DNA of 64,000 nt from Bacteroidota bacterium (GTDB lineage Bacteria; Bacteroidota; Bacteroidia; B-17B0; Aurantibacillaceae), in contig CANFTW010000012.1 in NCBI GenBank assembly GCA_947450025.1, positions 1 to 64,000 on the forward strand, given 5' to 3'. The notes under the pieces are model-generated. The model saw nothing but the letters and a program-made list of their open reading frames with translations. It ran no database searches and was not told where the DNA came from. How positions within the stretch are numbered: position 1 is the first letter of the stretch; each line of letters begins with the position of its first letter. Shown in pieces: positions 46,301 to 56,000 of the stretch. A program made the position numbers and the translations under genes.

Positions 46301-46367
46301 AAAATCTGAATTAGGAATAGGTACAAGCATGAGTATAAGTATACCAAATAATATTAACTACAAATAA
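43353..46367 (+). CDS. multi-PAS/GAF sensor histidine kinase
   Basis: This soluble kinase has 1004 aa. In order: coiled coil (about 5-55), GAF-like domain (about 50-200), PAS (about 225-340, LOV-like E-F-L-Q-G-R-N-T-D but without the photoactive Cys), PAS_3 with PAC (about 345-465), GAF (about 480-640), PAS (about 645-765), HisKA with S-V-S-H-D-L-R-S-P (His792), and HATPase (about 885-1000) with N-L-I-G-N-S, D-N-G-M-G-I and G-T-G-L-G-L. No transmembrane helix is seen. It lies in an operon between the FIST protein, probably its input, and a single-domain receiver. Confidence 0.92.
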   Translation: MDGSEEYNKLLKAYQDLQLRVTQFSFIEQKLINTQDKLDYELLLYKRLQNFNSAALKDLSMHDFVRLVAESVIDVLELESAVVLFKNETDDVELFLEGFPKQDISTTQYIDDTILLANDLEEGKACILNPNHFYNIPSFIQFYSGLFFQFTEKELGYSFVIIGFISIKKAPIYQLLQARHETIFSVFAQQAQSLLANKIKNDKIKNQIEKISSSEIELKKLSLIATKTNNSVIISDAEGRIEWVNEAFTKASGYTLEESKGKKPKEFLQGRNTDKAELKKLSEAIYKKENIQVTLINYTKEGAPYYNQIEVTPVFDEQGNHLNYISLQKDITQELINQREILRINSRFELITSKSNIGIWEWEASTNKVVWNDTLLLQYGVDKDNYDKMDFVNFWNNSVHPDDSERVEFNTNYLMTSDQEVLEQEYKIIKYNDKEVRIVRDVTIAERDEKGTLLRLIGSTLDITEERKNELELQHNLRQQELLSELALGLNNVSDFDSRINLAIEQVGLHTQVSRVYIFQDAENSKVSNNTFEWCNKNISSQKNELQGLSYESIPSLKSILLDKGLLYAEDISVLPNDLVPVLQSHDIKSIIIYPLYVKGVYFGFIGFDECLIHKKWLKSELELLRTISGIISNAFERDLSEKTLLASEEKYRSIIENINIGLLESNVNGEIVFQNKKFFELTLLDNASLLVIRKDAEADLKEKVLNGNILSYTKIDQSVYEIEINRLDHKLITLLVSCAPSINQEGEVSGYINAYLDITDIKQIEKAVLKKNDELKKINTELDNFVYSVSHDLRSPLLSIRGILDLISKTALLDDKTLQYLNLAETSAKRLDGTIQEILEYSKNARFDIELEEFNIVDMLNLIFEDLKFTSNNEVSLLIEIDGPPMICSDKSRMNTLLKNLIGNSVKYKRKSDTDSYVKFKLHRLSDHLLMEVEDNGMGISEKSIDKVFDMFYRGTKSSVGTGLGLYICKEIVNKLGGSISVKSELGIGTSMSISIPNNINYK

Positions 46368-46372
46368 TACAT

Positions 46373-46750
46373 ATGAAAAAATATCTTTTAATTGACGACG
46401 ATGACATTTTCAACTTTCTTCACTCAGAGGTTATTAAACAAGTTGAGAAATCTCCTGAAATAACAATTCATAGTTCAAGTATTGATGCTTTAGACTTTAT
46501 CAAAGAATGTGTTGAACAAAAGATAAATTTGCCCGATTATATTTTTGTAGATATTAGGATGCCAGAAATGAATGGTTTTGAGCTCATGGATGAATTAATG
46601 AAACTCCCTTTAGAATTATTTGATCAAACAAAAATTTATTTTGTGACATCATCTCTCGATCAGCGAGACCGAATAAAAGCTAAGGATTATCCTATTGTGA
46701 CAGGTTTTAAAGAAAAGACCATTACCTCAGAATTATTAAAGGATATGTAG
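46373..46750 (+). CDS. stand-alone response regulator receiver (CheY-like)
   Basis: This single receiver domain of 125 aa has the acidic pocket L-I-D-D-D-D, phospho-acceptor Asp in Y-I-F-V-D-I-R-M-P-E-M-N-G, Thr/Ser in F-V-T-S-S-L and a Lys in G-F-K-E-K-T. It starts 6 bp after the kinase stop. It probably receives phosphate from that kinase and passes it on, possibly to the Hpt protein encoded convergently just downstream (46751-47074). Confidence 0.92.
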   Translation: MKKYLLIDDDDIFNFLHSEVIKQVEKSPEITIHSSSIDALDFIKECVEQKINLPDYIFVDIRMPEMNGFELMDELMKLPLELFDQTKIYFVTSSLDQRDRIKAKDYPIVTGFKEKTITSELLKDM

Positions 46751-47074
46751 TTATTTAATCACTTTCTCAATTTCTAATATAATTTTTTGAGTGTAAGCTA
46801 TAAATTTCTTTTCACTAAGGGTAATGTCTTTTTTACCCAATTCATTCATCTCAAGTTCTATATGGTCAAGCGACATGATATGAGTGGATAATTTCATTTT
46901 ATGACAAAGCTCAGCAATTTTTTGAAATTCTTTTTTCACTAAATGCTTCTTCACTTTTTCTAAATCTTTAGTGATATTTTTTAGTAATAGTTTAACTGAT
47001 TCTAACACTAATTCATCACTCTTAACCATTTGTTTTAAGCGTGTGGTATTTATTTTGTCAAAATTTGATTTCAT
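46751..47074 (-). CDS. histidine phosphotransfer (Hpt) protein
   Basis: A helical protein of 107 aa with an Hpt-like helix A-E-L-C-H-K-M-K-L-S-T-H-I-M-S-L, where H-K-M-K-L-S stands for the canonical H-x-x-K-G-x-S. Helical segments on both sides complete a four-helix bundle. Its start overlaps the stop of the hybrid kinase upstream by 4 nt, so it is the likely relay partner of that kinase. Its 3' end abuts the receiver gene on the other strand (stops 0-1 bp apart). Confidence 0.82.
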   Translation of the reverse strand: MKSNFDKINTTRLKQMVKSDELVLESVKLLLKNITKDLEKVKKHLVKKEFQKIAELCHKMKLSTHIMSLDHIELEMNELGKKDITLSEKKFIAYTQKIILEIEKVIK

Positions 47075-49686
47075 TTTGTTTTGTGTTTTTGAATGGTTGA
47101 CTTTATTTTAGAAAATAATTGAACTGGGTTATATGGTTTCTTCACTACACCATTCATCCCTGCTTTTATACAGTCGTTATAAACTTTTCGCTGGGTATGA
47201 GCTGTAATTGCCAAGATAGGGGTGGTATGATGTAAAATATTTCTGATTTGCTCAGTGGCTTTAAATCCATCCATTTTTGGCATACTTAAGTCCATTAAAA
47301 TTAAATCATACTTGTTTTTTTTAATCATCGTAATGGCCTGTAATCCGTTTCCTACAGCATCTACTTGCAATTTTTTATCTTTTAAAAGACTGGTTAAGAA
47401 AAAACGATTAAATTCATGATCCTCTGCTACTAAAATTCTTTCGCCATTAAATTGTTTACTAATGCTTAATTTTTTAAGTGATTCCTGAGTTTCTTTTTGT
47501 TTAACAATTACTTTTTTGGTTGGTATCTTAATGGTAAAAGCAGTTCCTTTTCCTAATTCACTTTGAACGGTAATACTTCCTTTTAAAAGTTCTACCAAAC
47601 GCATCGAAATATTTAGACCTAAGCCTGCGCCTTCATTAGGGTTTGTGATTCTATTTTTAGTAACAATCCCATTAAAAATTTTATCTAATCTATTTTTTTC
47701 AATACCAATACCTGTATCTTTAATCGTAATTTCTAGTTCTGTATCTGTTTTGGTTAATTTGCTATATACCTCAATTTTACCTTTTGGTGTAAATTTCATG
47801 GAATTACCAATGATATTAAACAGCACTTGTCTTAATCTTACCTCGTCAGTAACAATATGGATAGAATCTGGAATTTTAGAAATGTGATCAATTGTAATTC
47901 TTTTTCGTTTAGCTTCTACCGAAAAGGTTGAAATGGTATCATGAATTAATTGATTAATATTTAGTTTATTATTAATGATTTTGATTTTACCAGTTTTAAT
48001 TTTAGATAAATCTAAAATATCATTCAATAAACCTAATAAATGGCTCGAAGAGTTTTTGATGGTTGCAATATAAGAGAGTAGGGTGGTATCAGTTGTATTA
48101 TCTTCCAATAAGTGTAAAGCCCCTGCAATCGAATTTAAAGGCGTTCTTATTTCATGACTCATGTTAAATAAGAATTGCTCTTTCATTTTCATCGCCTCTT
48201 CGGCATTAATTTTTGCTTGAAGGAGTTTGAAATTGAGTTCTAATAGTTTAGTAATGTTTCTTCCTAATATTAAAATACTACTGAGTTTATTGTTTGAATC
48301 CTTAATGGGAGTAAGGTGGTATTCAATTTTGATATTCGACTCAGCATGAATGTTTTGGAAGGAAACAGAGGTTTCTTTTGTTTTTTTAGATTTTAGTTTT
48401 TGAAAATAGTTTAACCATATTTCTTTTTCTTCAAGAGGAATATAATTAAAAAATGAATGTTGATCGATGGAGTTTATTTTTTGAAATGTTTTATGAAATG
48501 CCGAATTAGAACTTAGAATATTGTAATTGGTATCTATTGAAAAAATAATATCATCCGAATAATTGATAATGGCTTCTAAAAACGACTTATTGTTATGTAA
48601 GATTTTATCTTTTTCAACAATACTAGTTGTGTTTCTGACCGAAACAACCACTTTTTTTTCAGGATGGTTGAGTGTTTGTTTAATAAGTGAAATCCGAGAT
48701 TGGAAATAGACTTCTTTACTGGGATGCTTATAGTCAATGGTCTTAATTTCTCCCGTTTCAATCACCTCTTTAATACTATGTTCAAATTGTTTACCGAGTT
48801 TCCCTAAAACAATATTGAGGCGTTTACCAATAAAATTATGTTTAGGAATAATAAAATTAGAATCGTTTGAAGCCCATGCATTGGTAAAGATATAACGGTC
48901 GTTAATTTCAAATACCACATCTTCTATGGAACTTAAAATAGAGGTAATATTTTCTTTAAAAATATTTTCGGCTGTAACATTATTAGAAAATCCCAGGTAA
49001 TTGGTAATTTTTCCTTTTGAATTAAACACAGGAAAAATATTTTTTTTCGTATACATCATGGAGCCATCGGCCAATTTATTTTGCTCAATAAATTCTACGG
49101 GTGCTTTCGTTTGTTTGGCTTGTAAAATTAGTTTTGTTCTTGAGCGGCCAATGGCAATATTTTTTTGATAGTGTTTACAGTACTCAATGTCTGTTTTTCC
49201 AATAATCCATTGCCTTACTTCAGGATTTTTAATGGCGCTTGAACTAACATTAAAATAGCGCAATTTGTCGTCATAAATAGCAATATCAAAAGGTATTTTA
49301 TCAAATATTTGATCAAACATCCAATTAATATGCTGCTTACTTGTTTCTGTATTACTTTTTTCAGAAACTCTTTTAGAAAGATTTAAAATACACTGTTGAT
49401 GTTGGTCATCAAACAATAGCTGAATGCTATAATCAATGTTTTTAATGGGTATTTTAAAAAAAGTGGTTTCTTCTTTTTGAAGAGAAACTTGAATTCTTTT
49501 TTCTATTTGGGCTTGAATTAACTCACTAACCAGCTCTAATTCGGCATCTGTTTTAAACCAAGGTTTAAACTCCAGTAATTTTTTTTTAAAGGGTTTGTGA
49601 TAAGGATGTTTAATAAAAATAGGCTTTAACAAAACATCTTCTTTGTTAAGTGAGTAGGTTTTATGTGGTTTATTTGAATTCATCAT
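47071..49686 (-). CDS. hybrid sensor histidine kinase (PAS-HisKA-HATPase-REC)
   Basis: This is an 871-aa protein without membrane segments. The N-terminal 110 residues are unassigned. Three PAS-like domains follow (about 112-235, 240-360, 365-480), then HisKA with F-N-M-S-H-E-I-R-T-P-L-N-S. The HATPase (about 605-720) has N-I-I-G-N-S-M-K-F-T, D-T-G-I-G-I and G-L-G-L. A C-terminal receiver (about 745-865) has phospho-acceptor in I-L-M-D-L-S-M-P-K-M-D-G. A phosphorelay kinase, co-transcribed with the Hpt gene downstream. Confidence 0.92.
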   Translation of the reverse strand: MMNSNKPHKTYSLNKEDVLLKPIFIKHPYHKPFKKKLLEFKPWFKTDAELELVSELIQAQIEKRIQVSLQKEETTFFKIPIKNIDYSIQLLFDDQHQQCILNLSKRVSEKSNTETSKQHINWMFDQIFDKIPFDIAIYDDKLRYFNVSSSAIKNPEVRQWIIGKTDIEYCKHYQKNIAIGRSRTKLILQAKQTKAPVEFIEQNKLADGSMMYTKKNIFPVFNSKGKITNYLGFSNNVTAENIFKENITSILSSIEDVVFEINDRYIFTNAWASNDSNFIIPKHNFIGKRLNIVLGKLGKQFEHSIKEVIETGEIKTIDYKHPSKEVYFQSRISLIKQTLNHPEKKVVVSVRNTTSIVEKDKILHNNKSFLEAIINYSDDIIFSIDTNYNILSSNSAFHKTFQKINSIDQHSFFNYIPLEEKEIWLNYFQKLKSKKTKETSVSFQNIHAESNIKIEYHLTPIKDSNNKLSSILILGRNITKLLELNFKLLQAKINAEEAMKMKEQFLFNMSHEIRTPLNSIAGALHLLEDNTTDTTLLSYIATIKNSSSHLLGLLNDILDLSKIKTGKIKIINNKLNINQLIHDTISTFSVEAKRKRITIDHISKIPDSIHIVTDEVRLRQVLFNIIGNSMKFTPKGKIEVYSKLTKTDTELEITIKDTGIGIEKNRLDKIFNGIVTKNRITNPNEGAGLGLNISMRLVELLKGSITVQSELGKGTAFTIKIPTKKVIVKQKETQESLKKLSISKQFNGERILVAEDHEFNRFFLTSLLKDKKLQVDAVGNGLQAITMIKKNKYDLILMDLSMPKMDGFKATEQIRNILHHTTPILAITAHTQRKVYNDCIKAGMNGVVKKPYNPVQLFSKIKSTIQKHKTK

Positions 49687-49762
49687 TCAATACGTTGAAT
49701 CTGATGAAGAGTTAATTAAATCAGTACATAAATATACTCAATGTTTGCTATGTAAAAGTGGT

Positions 49763-51106
49763 TTAGTTTGTTTTTTTGGTGTCATCAAAACTACCATCAT
49801 TTAGCATTTTGTATATTTTACTTTTGCTAATCCCTAAAACATTGGCTGTTTTTACAACCTGAAAATCATTACGTTTTAAATAATTAAAAATATAACGTGC
49901 CGTGAAATCTTTTAAAGTTGTATTATTTAAATCATAGGATGATTGTAAGTTTGAATTAAATACAATTTCATCCTCAGTAATTGCTGTACCTTCCGATAAT
50001 ACACATGCTAATTCAATAATGGCTCTTAATTCTTTTACGTTGCCAGGATAATTATACCTTAATAATTTCTTTTTTGCACCGTTCGATAATTTTTTATCAA
50101 TGGTATTGTTGCTTCGGCAAAATTCATTCTTAAATTCTTCAGCAATATAGGCTATATCTTCCGTTCGGTCTCTTAATGGTGGTAATTCTATTTTTAAACC
50201 TAAGGTTTCAAAATAGAGTTCTTCGTTTAATTTCTTCTTTTTAAGTAAATCATGCATGTTAAATTTACTTCCTATAATTAATCGATGATTGGTGCCAGCT
50301 GTATATTCTTTTTGTTGCTCATTGTTTTTTATTTTTTTCAGAAACAACATCAACTTGGTTTGCACTGTTAAATTTAAATCTCCAATTTCCTCAATAAAAT
50401 AGGTGCCATTTTTATAGATGGCTAAGTTTTCTGGGATTTTAGTAATGTTATTGATTGCTAAATCAAGATACTTTTCAAAACTTTCAATATCGTGTGAGCT
50501 AATTTCATTTAATGGTAAATGCGATAGTTTAGATGACATATGAATCACCTTTGCTACATAACGTTTACCTGTTCCATTTTCTCCCACAATAGCAATGTTT
50601 AAAGCTGATTGAGAGGCTTTGATAATCAGTTTTTTAATATTACTAATAGCATTACTATGTCCTATTAAAAAGGTATCTAGCTGAATGAAATTTTGAAACT
50701 GATTTTTTAACGAACTGTTTTCTTCAACTAATTTTTTTTCTTTGATATAGGTTTTAATGATTTTATTGGCGTGTTCAAGAGAATGCTCATCTTTAATGAT
50801 ATAATCATCAGCCCCCATTTTAATTAGGCTCGTCGCTACCTTAATATCGGTTTGAGAGGAAACTATCACAATTTTGATGGTAGGATTATATGACTTGTAT
50901 TTTTCAATAATCTCGTTGGCCAACAAATCAGGTAGGCGATAATCTAAAATTATAAAATCTGGATTTTGGTTAATCTTTTTTAGGACCGATTTGCCATTAA
51001 AATAAGATTCACATTTTAATTGTTTATTTTCCGACAGAGAATCTAATAATAGTTTATTATAAAATTCATCATCTTCAACTATAAATGTTTTATAAATGCC
51101 TTCCAT
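49763..51106 (-). CDS. response regulator with degenerate sigma54-type AAA+ and Fis HTH
   Basis: This 447-aa protein has a receiver (1-120, Asp55 in F-I-I-L-D-Y-R-L-P) and an AAA+ domain (about 145-385) with Walker A G-E-N-G-T-G-K (175-181) and a changed Walker B Y-F-I-E-E-I-G-D (236-243). The stretch between them is shortened and lacks the G-A-F-T-G-A loop and the usual E-L-F-G-H segment. The Fis-type HTH (about 395-440) has F-Q-V-V-K-T-A-N-V-L-G-I-S-K-S-K-I-Y-K-M-L. It therefore should bind DNA but not remodel sigma54 polymerase. It is the best local candidate to bind the TTCCA-N5-TGGAA palindromes (inference). Confidence 0.88.
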   Translation of the reverse strand: MEGIYKTFIVEDDEFYNKLLLDSLSENKQLKCESYFNGKSVLKKINQNPDFIILDYRLPDLLANEIIEKYKSYNPTIKIVIVSSQTDIKVATSLIKMGADDYIIKDEHSLEHANKIIKTYIKEKKLVEENSSLKNQFQNFIQLDTFLIGHSNAISNIKKLIIKASQSALNIAIVGENGTGKRYVAKVIHMSSKLSHLPLNEISSHDIESFEKYLDLAINNITKIPENLAIYKNGTYFIEEIGDLNLTVQTKLMLFLKKIKNNEQQKEYTAGTNHRLIIGSKFNMHDLLKKKKLNEELYFETLGLKIELPPLRDRTEDIAYIAEEFKNEFCRSNNTIDKKLSNGAKKKLLRYNYPGNVKELRAIIELACVLSEGTAITEDEIVFNSNLQSSYDLNNTTLKDFTARYIFNYLKRNDFQVVKTANVLGISKSKIYKMLNDGSFDDTKKTN

Positions 51107-51212
51107 AAATTACGTTTCGTCTTTAATATAATACTTTCAATACTGGTTTAAATCAATTTAATAAATATACAGTTTTTTTTATGGAAAATAAAAAACTTAA
51201 AATAAATTTAAT

Positions 51213-52895
51213 TTAATGAATAGCAATGTTTAAATGCTGGATAATTTTATCCCTTAAATGAGCCGAGTTAAAAGGTTTAGTCACATAATCATTCATGCCC
51301 GATTGTAAGCACCTCTCTTTATCTTCCTTTAAGGCATTAGCTGTTAAGCCAATAATTGGAGTAGGGAGTTTAAATTGATCTCTAATGGTTTTTGTGGCGG
51401 TTAATCCATCCATCACGGGCATTTGCAAATCCATAATAATCAAATCAAAGGCATGTTTTTTAATCATTTCTAAGGCCTTTTTACCATTATTAGCTGTTTT
51501 AAACTCAAAATGCCATGAACCTAAAAGTTTGGTTATTAAAAACAGATTAAACTCATCGTCCTCCACTACTAAAATCATGGGTTTAGATTTTAAGGTCGAT
51601 AGTTTGGCTACTTTTTTGGAGCGAATGGCTTTGTCTTTTGTAAGGTGTTTTGGTAATTCTAATTCTACCTTAAAGCTAGATCCTTTGTGTTTATTACTTT
51701 TTACGGTAATGATTCCTCCTAACAAACGAACTAATTCTTTAGTTAAATTTAATCCAAGGCCTGTGCCGCCATATAAGCGGGTTGTTGAATTATCGGCTTG
51801 ATGAAAAGGTTCAAATATTCTATCTAATTTCTTTTTAGCTATGCCAATACCTGTATCTGATACTTCAATGGCTATGTGCTGAGAAGTTGGTTTATTTTTT
51901 AAAATTTTTACTTCAATTTTTATCAAGCCTTTTGGAGTAAATTTAACGGCGTTGGATAATAGATTTAAAATAATTTGATTAATTCGTGTTCTATCCGAAT
52001 CATAAGAGGAAATACCTTTATCATAATGCGCCTCGATGGTAATGCCTTTTTCAGCAATTTTTTCTTTAAAGGAATAAACGGCATTATCAACCAATTCTTT
52101 GATGGAAAAGGTTGTTTTTTCTAGGATAATTTCGTTGGCTTCAATTTTCGAATAATCTAAAATGTCATTGATTAACCCTTTTAAATTATCGGAAGAGATT
52201 GATAATATTTTAATGAGTTCCTGCTCCTCTTTTAATAATTTTTTTTGTTTGATAATATCGGTTACCCCAATAATGGTATTAAGCGGGGTTCTAATTTCGT
52301 GACTGAGATTATTTAAAAAGCGTTCGCGTAATTCCTTACTTTTCTTGATTTCATCAATAGAGGCAAGAAGCTTTAATCGAATCTCTTCTTGTTCTTTTTT
52401 ATGATTTAAGTTCAAATACACATTACCAAATAAATGCGCCACAAAATTTAAGATAGCTAAATGAAAATCATTAAAATGGTAGGCGTTTTTGCTTGATAAA
52501 CCAATGGTGCCAATACATTTATCTTGAGCAATAATGGGCACAAATGCGCGTGAGCGTGTAATAAAACGGCGTTTACTATCTTTGTTATTATAATTTTTTT
52601 CTTGCGTGGCATCATTAATCAAAATTGATTTTTGATTTTGAAACACCCAACCTGGGTGACGTTTCATGGCGGTGCTCTCAGATAAAATTCTTTCGGCTTT
52701 AGTAAAACCACGATGGGTCATTAATAAAAGGTTGTTTTTTTCTTCGTTATACAAAAACAAACCTGCTACTTCCACTTTTATAATGGATTCAATAATGGAT
52801 TGGGCGTTTTGTCCTAATTCTTCAATCGTTTCGGATGAAGAGATGGCGATGGCAATTTTCTCGAGGCGTTTGGCGTATTTGATGGTAAGTGACAT
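51213..52895 (-). CDS. GAF-containing hybrid histidine kinase
   Basis: This soluble protein has 560 aa. The GAF domain spans about 15-165 (V-A-G-L-F-L-Y-N-E-E, G-W-V-F-Q-N-Q, R-A-F-V-P-I-I-A). HisKA (about 185-250) has N-N-L-S-H-E-I-R-T-P-L-N-T. The HATPase (about 295-410) has N-L-L-S-N-A-V-K-F-T, D-T-G-I-G-I and G-G-T-G-L-G-L. The receiver (about 435-555) has D-L-I-I-M-D-L-Q-M-P-V-M-D-G. It lacks an Hpt domain, so it probably feeds the separate Hpt protein at 46.8 kb. About 105 bp separate it from the AAA+ regulator gene downstream. Confidence 0.92.
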   Translation of the reverse strand: MSLTIKYAKRLEKIAIAISSSETIEELGQNAQSIIESIIKVEVAGLFLYNEEKNNLLLMTHRGFTKAERILSESTAMKRHPGWVFQNQKSILINDATQEKNYNNKDSKRRFITRSRAFVPIIAQDKCIGTIGLSSKNAYHFNDFHLAILNFVAHLFGNVYLNLNHKKEQEEIRLKLLASIDEIKKSKELRERFLNNLSHEIRTPLNTIIGVTDIIKQKKLLKEEQELIKILSISSDNLKGLINDILDYSKIEANEIILEKTTFSIKELVDNAVYSFKEKIAEKGITIEAHYDKGISSYDSDRTRINQIILNLLSNAVKFTPKGLIKIEVKILKNKPTSQHIAIEVSDTGIGIAKKKLDRIFEPFHQADNSTTRLYGGTGLGLNLTKELVRLLGGIITVKSNKHKGSSFKVELELPKHLTKDKAIRSKKVAKLSTLKSKPMILVVEDDEFNLFLITKLLGSWHFEFKTANNGKKALEMIKKHAFDLIIMDLQMPVMDGLTATKTIRDQFKLPTPIIGLTANALKEDKERCLQSGMNDYVTKPFNSAHLRDKIIQHLNIAIH

Positions 52896-52979
52896 ACGGC
52901 AGCAAAATTAACCAAATTTTGAAATTATACTAGCTTTTTAAACACAGCTTAATATATGATTTTTGTTAGGTTTAAAAAC

Positions 52980-53011
52980 AAAAAAGGCTAATGTAAAACA
53001 TTAGCCTTTTT
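52980..53011 (-). terminator. intrinsic terminator of the 1.85-kb-residue T9SS protein gene
   Basis: AAAAAGGCTAATG, loop TAAAA, CATTAGCCTTTTT: a 13-bp stem with T-runs on both strands, 22 bp beyond the stop at 53034. Confidence 0.9.
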
Positions 53012-53033
53012 TGAGAGGGGGTATGTAATAGCC

Positions 53034-56000
53034 TTAATTAATAGCTACTTTTTTAGTGGTATTGATTCCATTTTGTTTTACCGTAATGTAGTATATACCA
53101 GTTGAGAATTTAGTTAAATCAACACTAGTTTGCTCAGCAGTAGTAATGGTTTGTAAAATTACTTTACCAACAATATCCGTTACTATTAATTCTGCACCAG
53201 CCGATGTTCCGTTTACCACAAAGCTTCCTTTATTAGGGTTAGGGTAAATAGAGATATCATTTGATTTATCGCAAGATACTGACTCAATACGGAAGGTTTT
53301 ACTTGTACCATTAAAATCTGTTTGTTTTAAACGGTAGTAAGAAATACCACTTAATGGCGCTTCATCAATATACGAATAATGATTAGCAGAAACTGTGGTT
53401 CCGTGTCCGTTAACATAAGTAATTGGCTCAAAATGAACGCCATCACCTGAGCGCTCTAAAGTATAGTATTGGTTATTTAACTCAGTAGCAGTATTCCAAT
53501 TCACATATACCTTGCTGTTTGAGCAAGTAGCTGTAAAATCCGTTAACTCAATTGGTAATGGATTGTTGCGGCTTAAAGATGCTAATGCAAAAGGACTAAA
53601 TGAATTAACGTTGTTAAGCGTTGTCACATCACCATTTGTTGTCGAACCAGTTGTGCCTCCGTTACCAAGATCTTGCCAAGTGCTTGTTCCAGCATCCCAA
53701 TGAGATACCAATAAATCGGGCATGAAAGTTACACCACAACTACGTGTGCTACCCCAACTTAAAGTTACTTTTGGTGATGAATTTCCGTTGGTACGATCAA
53801 TCATCCAATATTCGCAATAACTAATATGATCAATTGTTGGGTCACGAGTTAAATTACTATACCCACTTAAATCAGGATCAGCAGCAAAGTATTCAGCCGT
53901 AAATTTGTCTGTATTAGTGCTTGGTGCAGTGATACTTGCTGGAGCATATTCAACTCCTTTACCAATTGGGAAGGTAAAGGCTTGCGTACCAATTTTCTGA
54001 ACTGGACCATTAACAAAACTTCTTGAATTGGCTCCAATAGCTGTTGCTCCATCTCTAAAAATATAGAGGTTAGTAGCCGTTGAATTAATGAGCCCATTAG
54101 TAAAGGTTGTACTATTAATAATTTCTACAGGATTATTAATAGTAATTGCGCCTGCAGATTTAGAGACTTCAACATCATAAAACACTTCGGTGGCTGTACC
54201 ATTATTTCTAACGATATTTTGGCTCCCACTTCCATTAAACACGACTTTACCAGTTGAAGGTGTAAAGCTACCATTATTAAACCATTGACCAGCTACGTTA
54301 AATACACCTGCTCCCATGGTAAGGGTAGCACCCGTTTCGATACTTATTTTTTTAGCGGCTACGGTATTGGTACCTGTATTTGGTTGATTGATGATACAGT
54401 TTTGAGTAACAGGGATGACAATATTATTAGCACTTGTAGGAGCAGCAGCAGCATTGGTATAAGTGGTTCCACTATAACCATACCAGTTATTTAAATTGGT
54501 ATAATCAGTGCTTACGCGGCCGTTCCATACTAAATCTCCACTAGCCATGGTTGTAGCAATAGTTGGTGTATTAAGTGTTACCGATACAGTAGAAGTTGTG
54601 TTACATCCCAAACTATTTGCGGTAGCTGTATAAGTTTGTGAACTTGGTGGGCTGCTATATACCGTATATGTATTGGTGCCAGTATAGGCAGTAGTAGCCG
54701 CATTATCTGTATATAAACCTGTTGTAGCTGCCCATGTAACCGTTGGAGTAACAGGAGCTGTTAATACCACATCATCAATGTACCAACCATTCAAGCCATA
54801 GGTCATACCATCTACAATAAATGCTAAATAGAATGTACTAGAACCTACATTGGCATTACTTATACTCATAGTGGTAGTGTTAGCAGTAATATTTGCTGCT
54901 GGATTAACTGAGGACCAAACTGTTGGTGCGCCAGCACCCCAACCAGTAGCATTATTCCCTGTTTTTACAGCAATGGTATATGGGTATGTTCCTGCACAGC
55001 ATGTACTTAAGTATTGTTTAAAACTTAAGTTTAATGAGGTATAACCCGTGGTATTGATAGGTCCATAATATAAGACGCATCTATTGGTTGCTGTTGAGCC
55101 ATTATAATAAAACATTACTTCATTAGCAGCCCCACCAGCGTTGGCAGAGGCATTAATAGTAATTGGATTAGTAGCACTTGTCCAGGCAGATCCTGTTGTG
55201 GTTACACTCCAACCTGGAGCTGAACTTCCAGAAAAACTCTCACTTAAAAATGTTTTAGTGATGGTAGGCACCGTAGCTGTTAATGGTGTAGTTAAGGCTA
55301 TACAAACAGACGTATTAGTAGGTGCTGTAATGGTTGGATAACTATTGATGCTTATTGCAGGTGAGGTATATTTGACATTACCGGGGCCTCCGCCGTTTAT
55401 ATTATCTGCAAACCAAAAGTTCTGTTCGCTTACAAGATCCACTATTAAATTATTTAAACCTACACTTAAAGGTGTTGTGTAAGCAGGCCCATTGGTTGCA
55501 TTAGATGCTGTTATAACTAAAGAGTAGGTACCAATAGCACCCGGTGCCAAACCATTAGCATCTGTTCTTACATAATAATCTGCCCAGTTGGTACCATTTG
55601 TATTCCATTTAATTCCTATATTAATATCTGGTGCAGCATTGGTCCAAGTTTGAACCCCATTATTTTTAACAGTTACCGTTACAGTTCTTGTTTCTCCAGC
55701 ACACCAATCACTTGAACCAAAGTTAACCGATTGTATTTGCGCTAAATAGTTAATTGGTGGTGGTGGGCAACTGGTACATGTTATAACACTAGTACCTGCT
55801 GAAGACGCTGTGCCACAAGCAGGGTAAGCAGTGGTATTATAATGCACATAATATGTGCCAGCTACAGTTGCGGTCCATGTTAATGGCGTTGCTCCATAGG
55901 CAATAATTGGACCAGCCGGTGTACCTTGATGCACGGTAATATAACCCCCTAAACTATAAGATGATACATATACATTACCTGCTACCACACTATTAATAGT

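Noticed and set aside
53512-55341. Several plus-strand frames opposite the giant T9SS gene
   Set aside because: Thr/Ala-rich repeats leave the opposite strand open by chance; they lack leaders and conserved motifs.
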